A stretch of DNA of 32,110 nucleotides from Deltaproteobacteria bacterium (GCA_029777945.1 JAKORG010000011.1:1-32110); one strand, 5' to 3'. Counted from the stretch's first letter, positions 7,696-16,229 are shown. The notes: generated from the letters alone by a model not told the origin. Numbers and translations are program-made.

Positions 7696-9352
7696 AGCTT
7701 ATCTGTAACCTCTCAGCCACATCCTTGTCATCTATCCCTAATGCATCGGACATGCCAATAGGCAGTTCTGTGCTTCTGCCCATGGGTGCAAAGATCTTTT
7801 TCAGTTCCATTTCGCATGCCTTTATCACATCAACCAACCTCTCTGCCACCTTCTCTGAGTCAAGCCGTCTGTACAGCCTTGGATCCTGGGTTGCAATCCC
7901 CCTCGGACATTTTCCAGTGTTGCAGAGATTGCACCTATTTAATTCGTCGCCGAGACACTCTGCCGTTGCCTGCATGATGTATTTACCTACCTGAACAGCA
8001 GAGGCACCGAGCATGATAAGGGCTGCAGCATTCGCTGCCAGATTGCCCTTTTTACCAACACCGCCCGCACCGATTAAAGGCAGTTCGTTCTGTTTACCCT
8101 GTTTTACAAGTTCAAGGTAACAATCCCTTATATTGGATGCTATTGGATGGCCCATCTTGTCTAAAGAGACACCATATGCAGCCCCTGTCCCACCATCTTC
8201 ACCGTCTATGGCAAGGGCAGATGCATAGGGATTACGAGCAAGGTTATTAAGGACTGCTTTGGCTGTCCTCGTCCCTGATATCTTTGGGTATACGGGGATT
8301 CTAAACCCAAAGGCCATGGACATGGACTGGATCATCTTTGCTACTGCCTCTTCTATGGAATATTTTGTTTGATGCGTTGGAGGCGATGCGAGATCAACGC
8401 CCTCTGGCACACCCCTTATCTCTGCTATGAGCCTTATCACCTTTTGAGCCATCAAGAGCCCGCCATCACCTGGCTTTGCACCCTGATCGTATTTGATTTC
8501 AATGGCTGCCGGGTCTACCACTATATGGGGGATACTGTGGATAATCTCATCCCATCCAAAATAACCAGAGGCAATCTGGAGAATAAAGTATTTGAGATAC
8601 CTTGATGTGAGAAGTCTTCTCGGAACACCGCCCTCGCCTGTGCACATAACTATAGGGATACCTTCCACCTCATTGAGATAGGCAACGCCCATAGCAAGGC
8701 CCTCCCACATAGGCGGGGATAAGGCACCAACGGACATGGAGCCTATCATGACAGGGAATATCTCCCTGACAGGCGGGATAAAGATATCACTATCTTTGTT
8801 CAATGTAAGATGGCCATTTATGCCCTTTAAAGGTAAAATCTCAGGCTGAAGAATCCTCCCGATATAGGTCCTTATCCTGAACTCGTGTCTTTGGGCATCA
8901 AGGGCAGGGTCTGTAAGCATAGATATTCTGGTAAACTTTATCCTGTCAAGTATCGATGGAGATGGGTCATTTCTCCTACCACCTCTTCTATAAGGTTCAC
9001 CGCCCTGGTTTTTGTAATGATAGAACTTATGCTGGGGATTGTATTTAGGTTCTATGGCATTGTTAGGACATACAAGCTGGCACATGGCACAGCCTGTGCA
9101 GTAATGTTCTATATCCCTTAGCTGTTCTATCACATGGATCACCTTTGTTTTGATTGAAGGGGTAGGGATACTACCTTCAGATTCTATGGTTCTTAATAAT
9201 TTTACAGCTGGACTTATGGCGCCTTGAGGACATACGGATGTGCACTGGCCGCATCTTTTACACCTGTCTTCCCTCCACTGTATTATATAAGGGAAATCCA
9301 TCAAGGAGAGTGTATGGTTGAAATCAGGCCTCGCAATGTGAGTATCTGTCAT
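7685..9352 (-). CDS. gltB2: Glutamate synthase FMN-binding synthase subunit with N-terminal ferredoxins
   Basis: A 555-residue protein. The first 110 residues hold two [4Fe-4S] sets (C31, 34, 37, 41 and C85, 88, 91, 95). The rest is the FMN/2-oxoglutarate barrel of glutamate synthase, with GEGGVPRR, DGEDGGTGAAYG, GAGGVGKKGN and the cysteine cluster around RCNLCNTGKCPRGIATQDP that binds [3Fe-4S]. It makes glutamate from 2-oxoglutarate and the ammonia delivered by the glutaminase subunit. It lacks both the N-terminal amidotransferase and the C-terminal GXGXG domains of GltB, which are encoded by its two neighbours. Its ATG overlaps the TGA of the upstream gene (ATGA). Confidence 0.93.
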   Translation of the reverse strand: MTDTHIARPDFNHTLSLMDFPYIIQWREDRCKRCGQCTSVCPQGAISPAVKLLRTIESEGSIPTPSIKTKVIHVIEQLRDIEHYCTGCAMCQLVCPNNAIEPKYNPQHKFYHYKNQGGEPYRRGGRRNDPSPSILDRIKFTRISMLTDPALDAQRHEFRIRTYIGRILQPEILPLKGINGHLTLNKDSDIFIPPVREIFPVMIGSMSVGALSPPMWEGLAMGVAYLNEVEGIPIVMCTGEGGVPRRLLTSRYLKYFILQIASGYFGWDEIIHSIPHIVVDPAAIEIKYDQGAKPGDGGLLMAQKVIRLIAEIRGVPEGVDLASPPTHQTKYSIEEAVAKMIQSMSMAFGFRIPVYPKISGTRTAKAVLNNLARNPYASALAIDGEDGGTGAAYGVSLDKMGHPIASNIRDCYLELVKQGKQNELPLIGAGGVGKKGNLAANAAALIMLGASAVQVGKYIMQATAECLGDELNRCNLCNTGKCPRGIATQDPRLYRRLDSEKVAERLVDVIKACEMELKKIFAPMGRSTELPIGMSDALGIDDKDVAERLQISYVC

Positions 9353-10488
9353 GCCGCATGTCTCCTGTCTTCTTTAAATTCACCTGCAAGCTGATTCCAT
9401 ATTAAGACTTCAGAAGCACCGGGCGGCACTATCACCATATCGTATTTCATGGGGTATATATCCTTTGAGCTGTCCCTTTCAGGGATAATCCTATCAACCC
9501 CGCATACCTCTGACATGAGGCAGTATTTCCCAGGTAGACCACCGACCACACCCGGTCTTAGTTTCTTTGAATCGTGAACCATAAAACAGGTGCCATCGGG
9601 CGTAAACCCTATAACACAGTTTGGCCCATCTATTACAAGGTACCTGAGGGATTTCTTGAGTATATGGAGAACTTCTTTTTCAGGTCTTAAATTAATTTCC
9701 TTTGAGCTAAGGGGTGTGATTACATCTTTGTAGTACTGGATAGGTAGGCCAAGCCTTTCTACTACATAATGGAGTATGTGGGCGAACACCTCACTATCGC
9801 TTTGATACCCTGTATAACCATAAAATCCCCTTGACATAAGAAATTCCCTTATGGGCACAAAGGCCGTATTCTCTCCATTTGTCATGGTGGCATACCCCTG
9901 AATAAAAAAGGGGTGACAGGCATATAGATCAATGGAATAATTCGTATTCTGTCTTCCCTGAGCAAGGATGATCTTTGCCATAAGTTCACCATTGTCAATG
10001 GCAAAGAACTCTCCAAGCTCAAGTGGGTCACCTACCTCTTTTAATGTTATGACATCAGGATAGAAACTAAAGGCAAGAATAGAGCCATCTTTTTCGCCTA
10101 TCTGGCGAAGCTCTATCCTCGTTTTAACGAGTAGCTCTTCCCTCTCTTTCTGCGATATCTCAATATAAGGCTCCGGGTAATCGTATATCCTTGCAAAATA
10201 ATGGCCCCTCTTTGAAACACCTCTTTTTGGCCTTATCTTTGGGCTCCATTCGAATATAAGTTTGAACCCTTTTCTATTCATGTATTCATCTAATAGCCCT
10301 TTTTTATCTTCCTTACATATGCCTGACAGGATTGGATATCCCTTTAGACCCTCAAAGAGACCGCCCAGATCTTTAAGCACAAGTCCCATACCTGAGCTAT
10401 CGTGACCCTCCTTCATTGTCTCAAGGGCCGCTATATTCTCCATTGGAGAGAGATACCTATTTGATGTTATGGCTGCAAGCCTGCACAT
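9349..10488 (-). CDS. gltB1: Glutamate synthase class II glutamine amidotransferase subunit
   Basis: A 379-residue Ntn-type glutaminase. The product starts MCRLAAITS, so Cys2 becomes the catalytic N-terminal nucleophile after Met removal. EGHDSSGMG, YATMTNGENTAF and GYQSDSEVFAHIL match the GltB/PurF-type glutaminase fold. It releases ammonia from glutamine for the FMN subunit encoded next. The start at 10488 is fixed by Cys2 and has GAGGA upstream, which lies inside an 18-codon leader peptide in the same frame that stops three bases earlier. In large GltB proteins this domain has a cleaved propeptide; here the mature N-terminus is encoded directly. First enzyme gene of the glt operon, which has its own sigma-54-like promoter. 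Confidence 0.92.
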   Translation of the reverse strand: MCRLAAITSNRYLSPMENIAALETMKEGHDSSGMGLVLKDLGGLFEGLKGYPILSGICKEDKKGLLDEYMNRKGFKLIFEWSPKIRPKRGVSKRGHYFARIYDYPEPYIEISQKEREELLVKTRIELRQIGEKDGSILAFSFYPDVITLKEVGDPLELGEFFAIDNGELMAKIILAQGRQNTNYSIDLYACHPFFIQGYATMTNGENTAFVPIREFLMSRGFYGYTGYQSDSEVFAHILHYVVERLGLPIQYYKDVITPLSSKEINLRPEKEVLHILKKSLRYLVIDGPNCVIGFTPDGTCFMVHDSKKLRPGVVGGLPGKYCLMSEVCGVDRIIPERDSSKDIYPMKYDMVIVPPGASEVLIWNQLAGEFKEDRRHAA

Positions 10489-10491
10489 AGA

Positions 10492-10548
10492 TTATCCTCT
10501 ATTATGACGTTTTATATCTGGTTTTATTATGATTCCTGTCTCTTTCAT
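10492..10548 (-). CDS. 18-residue leader peptide before gltB1
   Basis: An ATG at 10548 preceded by GGAGG opens the frame MKETGIIIKPDIKRHNRG, which ends in TAA at 10494-10492. It has the best ribosome-binding site of the glt operon. It lies about 10 bases after the predicted sigma-54 transcription start, so it would be the first thing translated. It is in phase with gltB1, and the stop is separated from the gltB1 ATG by one codon. It could couple translation, act as an attenuator peptide, or be a relic propeptide. I recognise no homologue. Confidence 0.5.
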   Translation of the reverse strand: MKETGIIIKPDIKRHNRG

Positions 10549-10568
10549 ATAACCTCCGCATTATATTT

Positions 10569-10584
10569 TGCAATTTTTGTGCCT
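10569..10584 (-). promoter_or_regulatory. Sigma-54-like promoter of the glt operon
   Basis: The reverse strand reads AGGCAC-AAAAA-TTGCA, matching TGGCAC-N5-TTGCA at 10 of 11 fixed positions with exact spacing. Predicted start is about 10558, ten bases before the leader-peptide ATG. It lies after glnK, so glt could be expressed separately from amtB-glnK. Confidence 0.6.
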
Positions 10585-10596
10585 ATCCGTGAAAGA

Positions 10597-10612
10597 CCCT
10601 TTTATTAAAGGG
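10597..10612 (-). other. Inverted repeat at the glnK stop codon
   Basis: CCCTTT-TATT-AAAGGG is a perfect 6-base-arm palindrome overlapping the glnK TAA. On the transcript it forms a modest hairpin followed by UCUUUC, without a good U tract. It may be a weak terminator or processing site between glnK and the glt promoter. Confidence 0.3.
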
Positions 10613-10943
10613 CCGGCTCGCCCTCTTCACCTGTTCTAATCTTTATAACCTCGTCTACGGTGGAGATGAAGATTTTACCATCCCCTATCTCACCGGTTCT
10701 TGCATTTTCTATGATGGTCTTTTTGATGGCAGAGACTTCACTGTCCTTTGTTACTATTTCTATCTTTACCTTTTGTATTAAATCCACTTTATATCGCTCG
10801 CCTCTCCATTGCTGGATTATCCCCCTCTGTTTACCATGACCCAAGACATCAGAGATCATAAGGCCTGCATAACCCACCTTTTCAAGGGCATGTCTTACAT
10901 CATCTAATTTTTCAGGGCGTATTATGGCTGTTATCCTTTTCAT
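10605..10943 (-). CDS. glnK: Nitrogen regulatory protein P-II (GlnK)
   Basis: A 112-residue PII signal protein that senses ATP/ADP and 2-oxoglutarate and gates the ammonium channel. It starts MKRITAIIRPEKLDDV, carries the T-loop uridylylation tyrosine at Y51 in QWRGERYKVD, and the C-terminal signature RTGEIGDGKIFI. The ATG at 10943 is chosen because GGAGGAG precedes it; a longer frame reaching into amtB has no support. The gene follows amtB by 25 bases, the reverse of the common glnK-amtB order. Confidence 0.96.
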   Translation of the reverse strand: MKRITAIIRPEKLDDVRHALEKVGYAGLMISDVLGHGKQRGIIQQWRGERYKVDLIQKVKIEIVTKDSEVSAIKKTIIENARTGEIGDGKIFISTVDEVIKIRTGEEGEPAL

Positions 10944-10968
10944 TTTCTCTCCTCCTTTTTTAATTAAT

Positions 10969-12309
10969 TCAATTTTCATTTGCTGCTGATCTTGCCTTTC
11001 CAATATATGAGTAGACAGGCCTATGGATGAGAAATTCAGGATAGGCATTGTTTCCATGCTCGCCTATATCCAATCCCTCTATCTCTTCGTGGAGCGTGAC
11101 CCTTATGCCGAACACTGCCTTGATGACAAGCCATACCACCAAAGATAGGAAAAAGACAAAAAGACCTGACGAGACAACACCTGTAATCTGCGCGCCTAAA
11201 AGACTAAATCCACCACCAAAAAAAAGGCCATTTCCTGTTTGTGTCCCTGCTATTTTATCCTGGGCAAAGAGACCAACCGATATGGTTCCAAATATACCGT
11301 TCACAAGGTGGACTGATAGCGCACCCACAGGGTCATCTATCTTTATACGGTCAAAAAATATCACCGATAGCACAACGAGCACGCCTGCAATTGCGCCTAT
11401 GATAATTGCACTACCCACACTCACAAAGGCGCAGGGCGCTGTAATTGCCACAAGACCTGCAAGGCAACCATTTAAGGTCATACCTAAATCAGGCTTACCG
11501 AGTACGATCCATGATATGATGGTAGAGCTCAATATGGCTGCTATGGCAGATGTATTTGTGGTCATAACTACATGGGATATGGCTGCAGGATCTGCTGCCA
11601 TGGTAGAACCTGGATTAAATCCAAACCAGCCGAGCCAGAGGACAAAGACACCTATGGTGGCTATACTGAGATTGTGACCCGGGATGGGATGAATCTTTCC
11701 ATCATCAGTATACTTACCAAAACGGGGACCCAAAACGAGAATACCTGCAAGTGCTGCCCATCCACCCACAGAGTGCACAACGGTGGATCCAGCAAAATCG
11801 AACATGCCCAGTTTGGCAAGCCAGCCGCCTCCCCATATCCAGTGACCCACTATTGGATATATAAAGATGGACATGACAAAGGAAAAGATAATAAATGATC
11901 CATATTTTATCCGTTCTGCCACCGCACCGGAGACTATGGTGGCAGCAGTACCACAGAAAACAAGCTGGAAGAAGAACTTTGCCAGAAGCGGGACACCTGT
12001 CCAGTTCAGGGCAGAATACACACCCTTATATGCATCGCCAGTGGCAGGGGAATTATCAGGTCCTGTTAGAAAAAAGAGCCCGTTGGTTCCGAAAAATATA
12101 TTACCATCTCCAAACATCAGTCCCCATCCTAAAAGGAGAAAGCCTAAAGACGAGATGGCAAAGACGATGAAGTTTTTTGACAGGATATTTACACAGTTTT
12201 TTGCCCTTGCAAAACCTGCCTCAACCATGGCAAAACCGAGGTTCATGAAAAATACCAGCATGGCTGTAAATAAGACCCATATGGTGTCGAAAACTATCTT
12301 TGTCTCCAT
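10969..12309 (-). CDS. amtB: Ammonium transporter Amt
   Basis: A 446-residue inner-membrane ammonium channel with about 11 helices. NLGFAMVEAGFARAKN and ERIKYGSFIIFS are family signatures, and the pore histidines fall in STVVHSVGG and LSVHLVNG. The second is usually HGVGG, so the Leu and Asn after the histidine are mild deviations. The C-terminal tail EGLDIGEHGNNAYPEF is the conserved segment that contacts PII. GGGAGG lies before the ATG. It sits between the outer-membrane protein gene and glnK in one operon. Confidence 0.96.
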   Translation of the reverse strand: METKIVFDTIWVLFTAMLVFFMNLGFAMVEAGFARAKNCVNILSKNFIVFAISSLGFLLLGWGLMFGDGNIFFGTNGLFFLTGPDNSPATGDAYKGVYSALNWTGVPLLAKFFFQLVFCGTAATIVSGAVAERIKYGSFIIFSFVMSIFIYPIVGHWIWGGGWLAKLGMFDFAGSTVVHSVGGWAALAGILVLGPRFGKYTDDGKIHPIPGHNLSIATIGVFVLWLGWFGFNPGSTMAADPAAISHVVMTTNTSAIAAILSSTIISWIVLGKPDLGMTLNGCLAGLVAITAPCAFVSVGSAIIIGAIAGVLVVLSVIFFDRIKIDDPVGALSVHLVNGIFGTISVGLFAQDKIAGTQTGNGLFFGGGFSLLGAQITGVVSSGLFVFFLSLVVWLVIKAVFGIRVTLHEEIEGLDIGEHGNNAYPEFLIHRPVYSYIGKARSAANEN

Positions 12310-12333
12310 TTTATACCTCCCTTTCTTTAATAT

Positions 12334-13173
12334 TTAAAAACTGTAAACAAATCCAATACCGTAAACTATGTTGTATTTAACCGGGCCGTTAGGGTTATAC
12401 GAATCCTTTATATCACCGGCAGTGGGGTATTCTTTCTTTGCATCTGATGAGAGGGGAAACCAGTACTGTATAGATGGCTGGATGGAAAACGACTTTGTAG
12501 CAGGGATTGATAGGCCTGCCTTTACCATACCATCGTGAAAACCCTTATATTTTTTTCCTGTATATGACCCTGCTGATTTGTCGTAGGTTCTCCAGTAGTC
12601 ACTCTCACCTGCAAAATAACCAAAGGATCCAGATAAATCGAGGGTTGTCCCCTTATATAAGGGAAAGGAGTGTGAAAGCCCCAAGTTCATATAAGTACCT
12701 TTATAACTTGTTATATCCCTGTAGATGGAAAGGATGGGCTTACCAGGTATATCCAGTGCAAAAGATATAAAGACCTCCTCTGTCTCATCGGCATATTTTG
12801 TCCCATAATAGATATAACCACCTGTCACAGCAAGGATTTTTATGTTATAGGTATAGCTCAATGTGAGGTCAGTCTCGTTTATGCCCTTTTTGAACTCATT
12901 TGTAAAGGTAGCTGTCTTTGTATTTCTCTGGTTTGTATCTATGTTGCCCCAGATGGAGGCAGAAAAACCTTTATAAGAAACACCTATTGATGGCTGAATC
13001 ACAACCCCCTTTTGGCCTATCTCATATCCACGAAAGATATACTGGTTATATATCCCGGTGGATATTGAAGCCGATATGTTTTTTGCCTGCTGGGCATAAG
13101 ATGTCTTTTTGGAACATACCAAAAACATTACCAACAAAATTATTATTGCCTTTAGAACACTAAATCTTTTCAT
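12334..13173 (-). CDS. Outer-membrane beta-barrel protein, Gcw_chp/TorF-like, in the ammonium operon
   Basis: A 279-residue exported protein. It has a signal peptide (hydrophobic run ending near CSKKTSYA), then alternating aromatic strands (NQYIFRGYEIGQKG, VTGGYIYYGTKYAD, NLGLSHSFP, PSIQYWFPL), and it ends in YSF, the C-terminal aromatic typical of outer-membrane barrels. The IFRGYEI-type motif resembles the Gcw_chp (TorF putative porin) family; I am fairly but not fully sure of that assignment. The ATG at 13173 has GGGAGG at the right distance; a GTG at 13179 lies inside that site. Being first in the operon with amtB-glnK and behind a sigma-54-like promoter, it may pass ammonium or another nitrogen source through the outer membrane (inference). 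Confidence 0.75.
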   Translation of the reverse strand: MKRFSVLKAIIILLVMFLVCSKKTSYAQQAKNISASISTGIYNQYIFRGYEIGQKGVVIQPSIGVSYKGFSASIWGNIDTNQRNTKTATFTNEFKKGINETDLTLSYTYNIKILAVTGGYIYYGTKYADETEEVFISFALDIPGKPILSIYRDITSYKGTYMNLGLSHSFPLYKGTTLDLSGSFGYFAGESDYWRTYDKSAGSYTGKKYKGFHDGMVKAGLSIPATKSFSIQPSIQYWFPLSSDAKKEYPTAGDIKDSYNPNGPVKYNIVYGIGFVYSF

Positions 13174-13211
13174 AAACACCTCCCGGGATTTAATAAACTT
13201 ATAAATGGTAT

Positions 13212-13227
13212 TTCAAGGGCTGTGCCA
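13212..13227 (-). promoter_or_regulatory. Sigma-54-like promoter of the porin-amtB-glnK operon
   Basis: The reverse strand reads TGGCAC-AGCCC-TTGAA. The -24 box is perfect, the spacing is correct, and the -12 box has A where C is usual. Predicted start is about 13201, 28 bases before the ATG. Confidence 0.5.
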
Positions 13228-13234
13228 TTTGATA

Positions 13235-13250
13235 AGTAATTGAGATTACT
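13235..13250. promoter_or_regulatory. Palindrome in the activator/porin divergent region
   Basis: AGTAAT-TGAG-ATTACT is a perfect inverted repeat with 6-base arms, eight bases upstream of the -24 box. It is a candidate regulator site; no protein can be assigned from sequence. Confidence 0.35.
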
Positions 13251-13320
13251 AACTATTTAAAATATTTCATTTAAAAACTTAAAACAAAAGTGTAATTTTT
13301 ATACAAATATGTTATAAATA

Positions 13321-14844
13321 GTGACAAAAATGGAGACCTTAAAGAGAAAAAATGCCGAACTTACTGCACTACTTGATGTGAGTATGGTATTGAGCTCATC
13401 CTTTGAGCTCGAGAAGAACCTCTTAAAGGCCATGAAGATACTCTCAGATCACCTCGATATGAATCGTGGGACAGTAACCCTTTTGGATGCGAAGACAGGT
13501 GAACTTAGTATAGCCATTGCATATGGGCTCACAAAGGAACAGATAGCAAAGGGTAAATACAGGATAGGAGAGGGTATTGTGGGGAGGGTAGTTGAAACAG
13601 GTTTACCCATGGCCATCCCTGATTTAGGCAAAGAGCCCCTCTTTCTCAATAGAACCGGTGCAAGGATAGATAAGAACAACATCTCCTTTCTCTGCGTCCC
13701 TATCAGGATAAAGGATGAAACCCTCGGTGTGCTATCAGTAGATAGGATATTCAATGAGTCGGTTTCATTGGATGAAGATTTGAGGGTTCTGCAGATTATA
13801 GCCACCCTTATAGGTCAGGCGATAAAGATCCACAGGGCATACCATAATGAGAGAAAGGAAAAGGAAGAACTAACAACTGAGCTCAGGTCTCGATATAGCC
13901 TACCCAACATCATATCCATATCAGACAAGATGCAGGACGTGATAAAGATATGCCTTAAGGTAGCAAAGAGCAAGGCCAATGTCATGCTAAGGGGTGAAAG
14001 CGGGACAGGGAAAGAGCTCATCGCAAGGGCTATACATTATGAAAGCGATAGATCCGGCATGCCCTTTATAGCATTAAACTGCGCTGCACTGCCTGAGACA
14101 CTACTTGAGGCAGAGCTCTTTGGATATGAGAAGGGTGCCTTCACAGGCGCATACATGACAAAATTAGGCAGATTCGAGCTTGCCAATAAAGGAACGATCT
14201 TCCTCGATGAGATAGGTGATGTAAGTCTACCCATACAGGCAAAGCTATTAAGGGTGATTCAGGAGCAGACCTTTGAACGCTTAGGAGGGACAAAATCCAT
14301 AAAGGTGGATGTAAGGATAATAGCAGCAACAAACAGGGACCTTGAACAGATGGTAAAGGATGGAGGATTCAGAGAAGACCTCTACTGGCGATTAAACGTG
14401 GTGCCCGTATATCTACCTCCCCTTAGAGACAGAGATGAAGACATTCCTCCCCTGATAGACCATTTTCTCAACAAATTCAATAGGGAATACAATAAAAATA
14501 TAGGCATCAACAATGAAGCAATGGCGCTTCTTATGCGATACCCCTGGCCAGGCAATGTGAGGGAGCTTGAAAATACCATTGAAAGGCTTGTTGTATTAAG
14601 TGAGGATGGTATTATAAATGTAAATGATATACCATCATATATCAAAGAGGGGATAACTGTTCGACGCAATAACATAAATGGCTCTTTGATAGTGGAGACC
14701 GAGAGGCTTGAGAAAGAGCGTATAATAGATGCCCTTAAAAGATGCAATTTCAATCAGTCAAAGGCAGCGAAACTTCTCGGTATAACCCAGCGACAGATAG
14801 GATATAAGATACAGAAATACGCCATAAAGAGGGAGGGGCTATAA
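13321..14844 (+). CDS. NifA-like sigma-54-dependent transcriptional activator (GAF-AAA+-Fis HTH)
   Basis: A 507-residue enhancer-binding activator. A GAF sensor domain covers about 20-170. The AAA+ domain covers about 195-430, with Walker A GESGTGKE at 225-232, the sigma-54 contact loop GAFTGA at 272-277, Walker B DEIGD at 296-300 and the PWPGNVREL motif near 408. A Fis-type helix-turn-helix at about 478-500 (SKAAKLLGITQRQIGYKIQKY) is close to that of NifA. The cysteine cluster of oxygen-sensitive NifA proteins is absent. Start is uncertain: GTG 13321 or ATG 13330, neither with a ribosome-binding site, and a TATAAA box at 13313-13318 sits immediately before them. Its position between the two ammonium operons makes it the likely activator of the sigma-54-like promoters here. 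No nif structural genes are in view. Confidence 0.92.
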   Translation: MTKMETLKRKNAELTALLDVSMVLSSSFELEKNLLKAMKILSDHLDMNRGTVTLLDAKTGELSIAIAYGLTKEQIAKGKYRIGEGIVGRVVETGLPMAIPDLGKEPLFLNRTGARIDKNNISFLCVPIRIKDETLGVLSVDRIFNESVSLDEDLRVLQIIATLIGQAIKIHRAYHNERKEKEELTTELRSRYSLPNIISISDKMQDVIKICLKVAKSKANVMLRGESGTGKELIARAIHYESDRSGMPFIALNCAALPETLLEAELFGYEKGAFTGAYMTKLGRFELANKGTIFLDEIGDVSLPIQAKLLRVIQEQTFERLGGTKSIKVDVRIIAATNRDLEQMVKDGGFREDLYWRLNVVPVYLPPLRDRDEDIPPLIDHFLNKFNREYNKNIGINNEAMALLMRYPWPGNVRELENTIERLVVLSEDGIINVNDIPSYIKEGITVRRNNINGSLIVETERLEKERIIDALKRCNFNQSKAAKLLGITQRQIGYKIQKYAIKREGL

Positions 14845-14860
14845 GCCCCTCTTTAGCTTT
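14833..14860 (+). terminator. Hairpin terminator between the activator gene and glnA
   Basis: GAGGGGCT-ATA-AGCCCCTC is a perfect 8-base-pair stem overlapping the activator stop codon and followed by TTTAGCTTT. It may also serve glnA arriving from the other side, though the T run on that strand is poorer. Confidence 0.65.
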
Positions 14861-14865
14861 AATCA

Positions 14866-16197
14866 TTAAAGAATTGGTAGATAACGTTCCAATTCATAAG
14901 GCTGGATCCTTATCCTGTAATCATCCCATTCAACCTTTTTACTCTGAATAAGTTCATTAAAGATATGCTCACCTATGGCCTCTTTTAGTAACCCACTTTT
15001 TTCAGATAACTCTATGGCCTCTACAAGGCTTCCTGGAAGTTCATTTATACCCATGTTTTGTCTCTCTTCAGGTGCAAGGTGATACACATCTATCTCAGTG
15101 GGTTCTTGCAGCTTATATCCCATTTCAACGCCCTTGAGTCCCGCATGGAGCATTGCCGAGAAGGCAAGATATGGATTACAGGCAGGATCAGGTGAACGCA
15201 ATTCTATCCTTGTTGCCTTTTCCTTACCCGGTTTATACATAGGGACCCTCACCAAGGCAGAGCGGTTTCTCCTTGCCCAGCAGATATACACTGGAGCCTC
15301 ATAGCCAGGGACAAGCCTCTTATAGGAATTTACCCACTGGTTAAGGACAAGGGTGATCTCCCTTATATGGGTTAGAAGCCCAGCTACATATGACTTTGCC
15401 ACCTCAGACAGATGGTACTTATCATTAGGGTCAAAAAAGGCATTCTTGTCCCCTTTAAATAAGGACTGGTGCGTGTGCATGCCGCTTCCGTTTTCTCCAA
15501 AGATAGGCTTTGGCATGAATGTGGCATATACACCATATTTTTTTGCTATCTCTTTGACTGTAATTCTATAGGCCATAACAGTGTCTGCCATCTCAAGGGC
15601 ATCTGTGTATCTTAAATCTATCTCGTGCTGGGATGGGGCTACTTCATAGTGGGAATATTCAACATTTATACCCATCTCCTCCAGGGCGAGGATCGTATCC
15701 CTTCTCAGGTCCTCTGCTGCATCGGATGGATAGTCAAAATACCCGCCTTGATCGAGTATTTCTGTGACATTATCTGATTTAAAATAGAAGAATTCCAACT
15801 CAGGTCCTAAATAGAAGTTTGTAAAACCCATGGACTTCATCTTTTCTAAGGCCTTTTTGAGTGCATAACGAGGGTCGCCTTTATAAGGACTTCCATCAGG
15901 CTCGTATATGTCGCAGAACATCTTGGCTGTGGCCTTTTCCTTTGGTCTCCATGGTATGAGCGTAAATGTCTTTGGATCAGGTATGGCAACCATATCGCTC
16001 TCATCTATCCTTGCAAAACCCTTTATAGATGAACCATCAAAGCCCATACCCTCTTCAAATGCGCCATCTAATTCATCCACATGTATTGCAAAGCTCTTCA
16101 GTTGCCCCAGAATGTCACAAAACCATAACCTTATGAATCTCACATCCCTCTCTTTTATAAGCTTCATTACATCCTGCTTATCCCGTGGTTTTTCCAT
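14866..16197 (-). CDS. glnA: Glutamine synthetase type I
   Basis: A 443-residue enzyme making glutamine from glutamate, ammonia and ATP. GFDGSSIKGF, the metal-site EVAPSQHEID, GSGMHTHQSLF and NSYKRLVPGYEAPVYI are the standard GSI signatures. Its length of about 440 fits the GSI-alpha subgroup rather than the roughly 470-residue adenylylated GSI-beta enzymes. A tyrosine is present in VYHLAPEER, at the place of the adenylylation site, so control by adenylylation cannot be excluded. The ATG at 16197 has GAGGAGG just upstream; the ATG at 16212 overlaps that site and is rejected. It lies 32 bases after the amidotransferase gene and is probably co-transcribed from the sigma-54-like promoter at 16957. 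Confidence 0.97.
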   Translation of the reverse strand: MEKPRDKQDVMKLIKERDVRFIRLWFCDILGQLKSFAIHVDELDGAFEEGMGFDGSSIKGFARIDESDMVAIPDPKTFTLIPWRPKEKATAKMFCDIYEPDGSPYKGDPRYALKKALEKMKSMGFTNFYLGPELEFFYFKSDNVTEILDQGGYFDYPSDAAEDLRRDTILALEEMGINVEYSHYEVAPSQHEIDLRYTDALEMADTVMAYRITVKEIAKKYGVYATFMPKPIFGENGSGMHTHQSLFKGDKNAFFDPNDKYHLSEVAKSYVAGLLTHIREITLVLNQWVNSYKRLVPGYEAPVYICWARRNRSALVRVPMYKPGKEKATRIELRSPDPACNPYLAFSAMLHAGLKGVEMGYKLQEPTEIDVYHLAPEERQNMGINELPGSLVEAIELSEKSGLLKEAIGEHIFNELIQSKKVEWDDYRIRIQPYELERYLPIL

Positions 16198-16229
16198 AAA
16201 ATACCTCCTCATTTTTAGATTCTGCCCTT

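Noticed and set aside
10771-10780. TTTTGTATTA as an activator site for the glt promoter
   Set aside because: It lies inside glnK coding sequence, over 200 bases from the predicted start, and matches only the core of the shared 14-mer.
13321-14844. Calling the activator NifA and inferring nitrogen fixation
   Set aside because: The domains fit NifA, but no nifHDK genes are visible and the context is ammonium assimilation; NifA-like is as far as the sequence supports.
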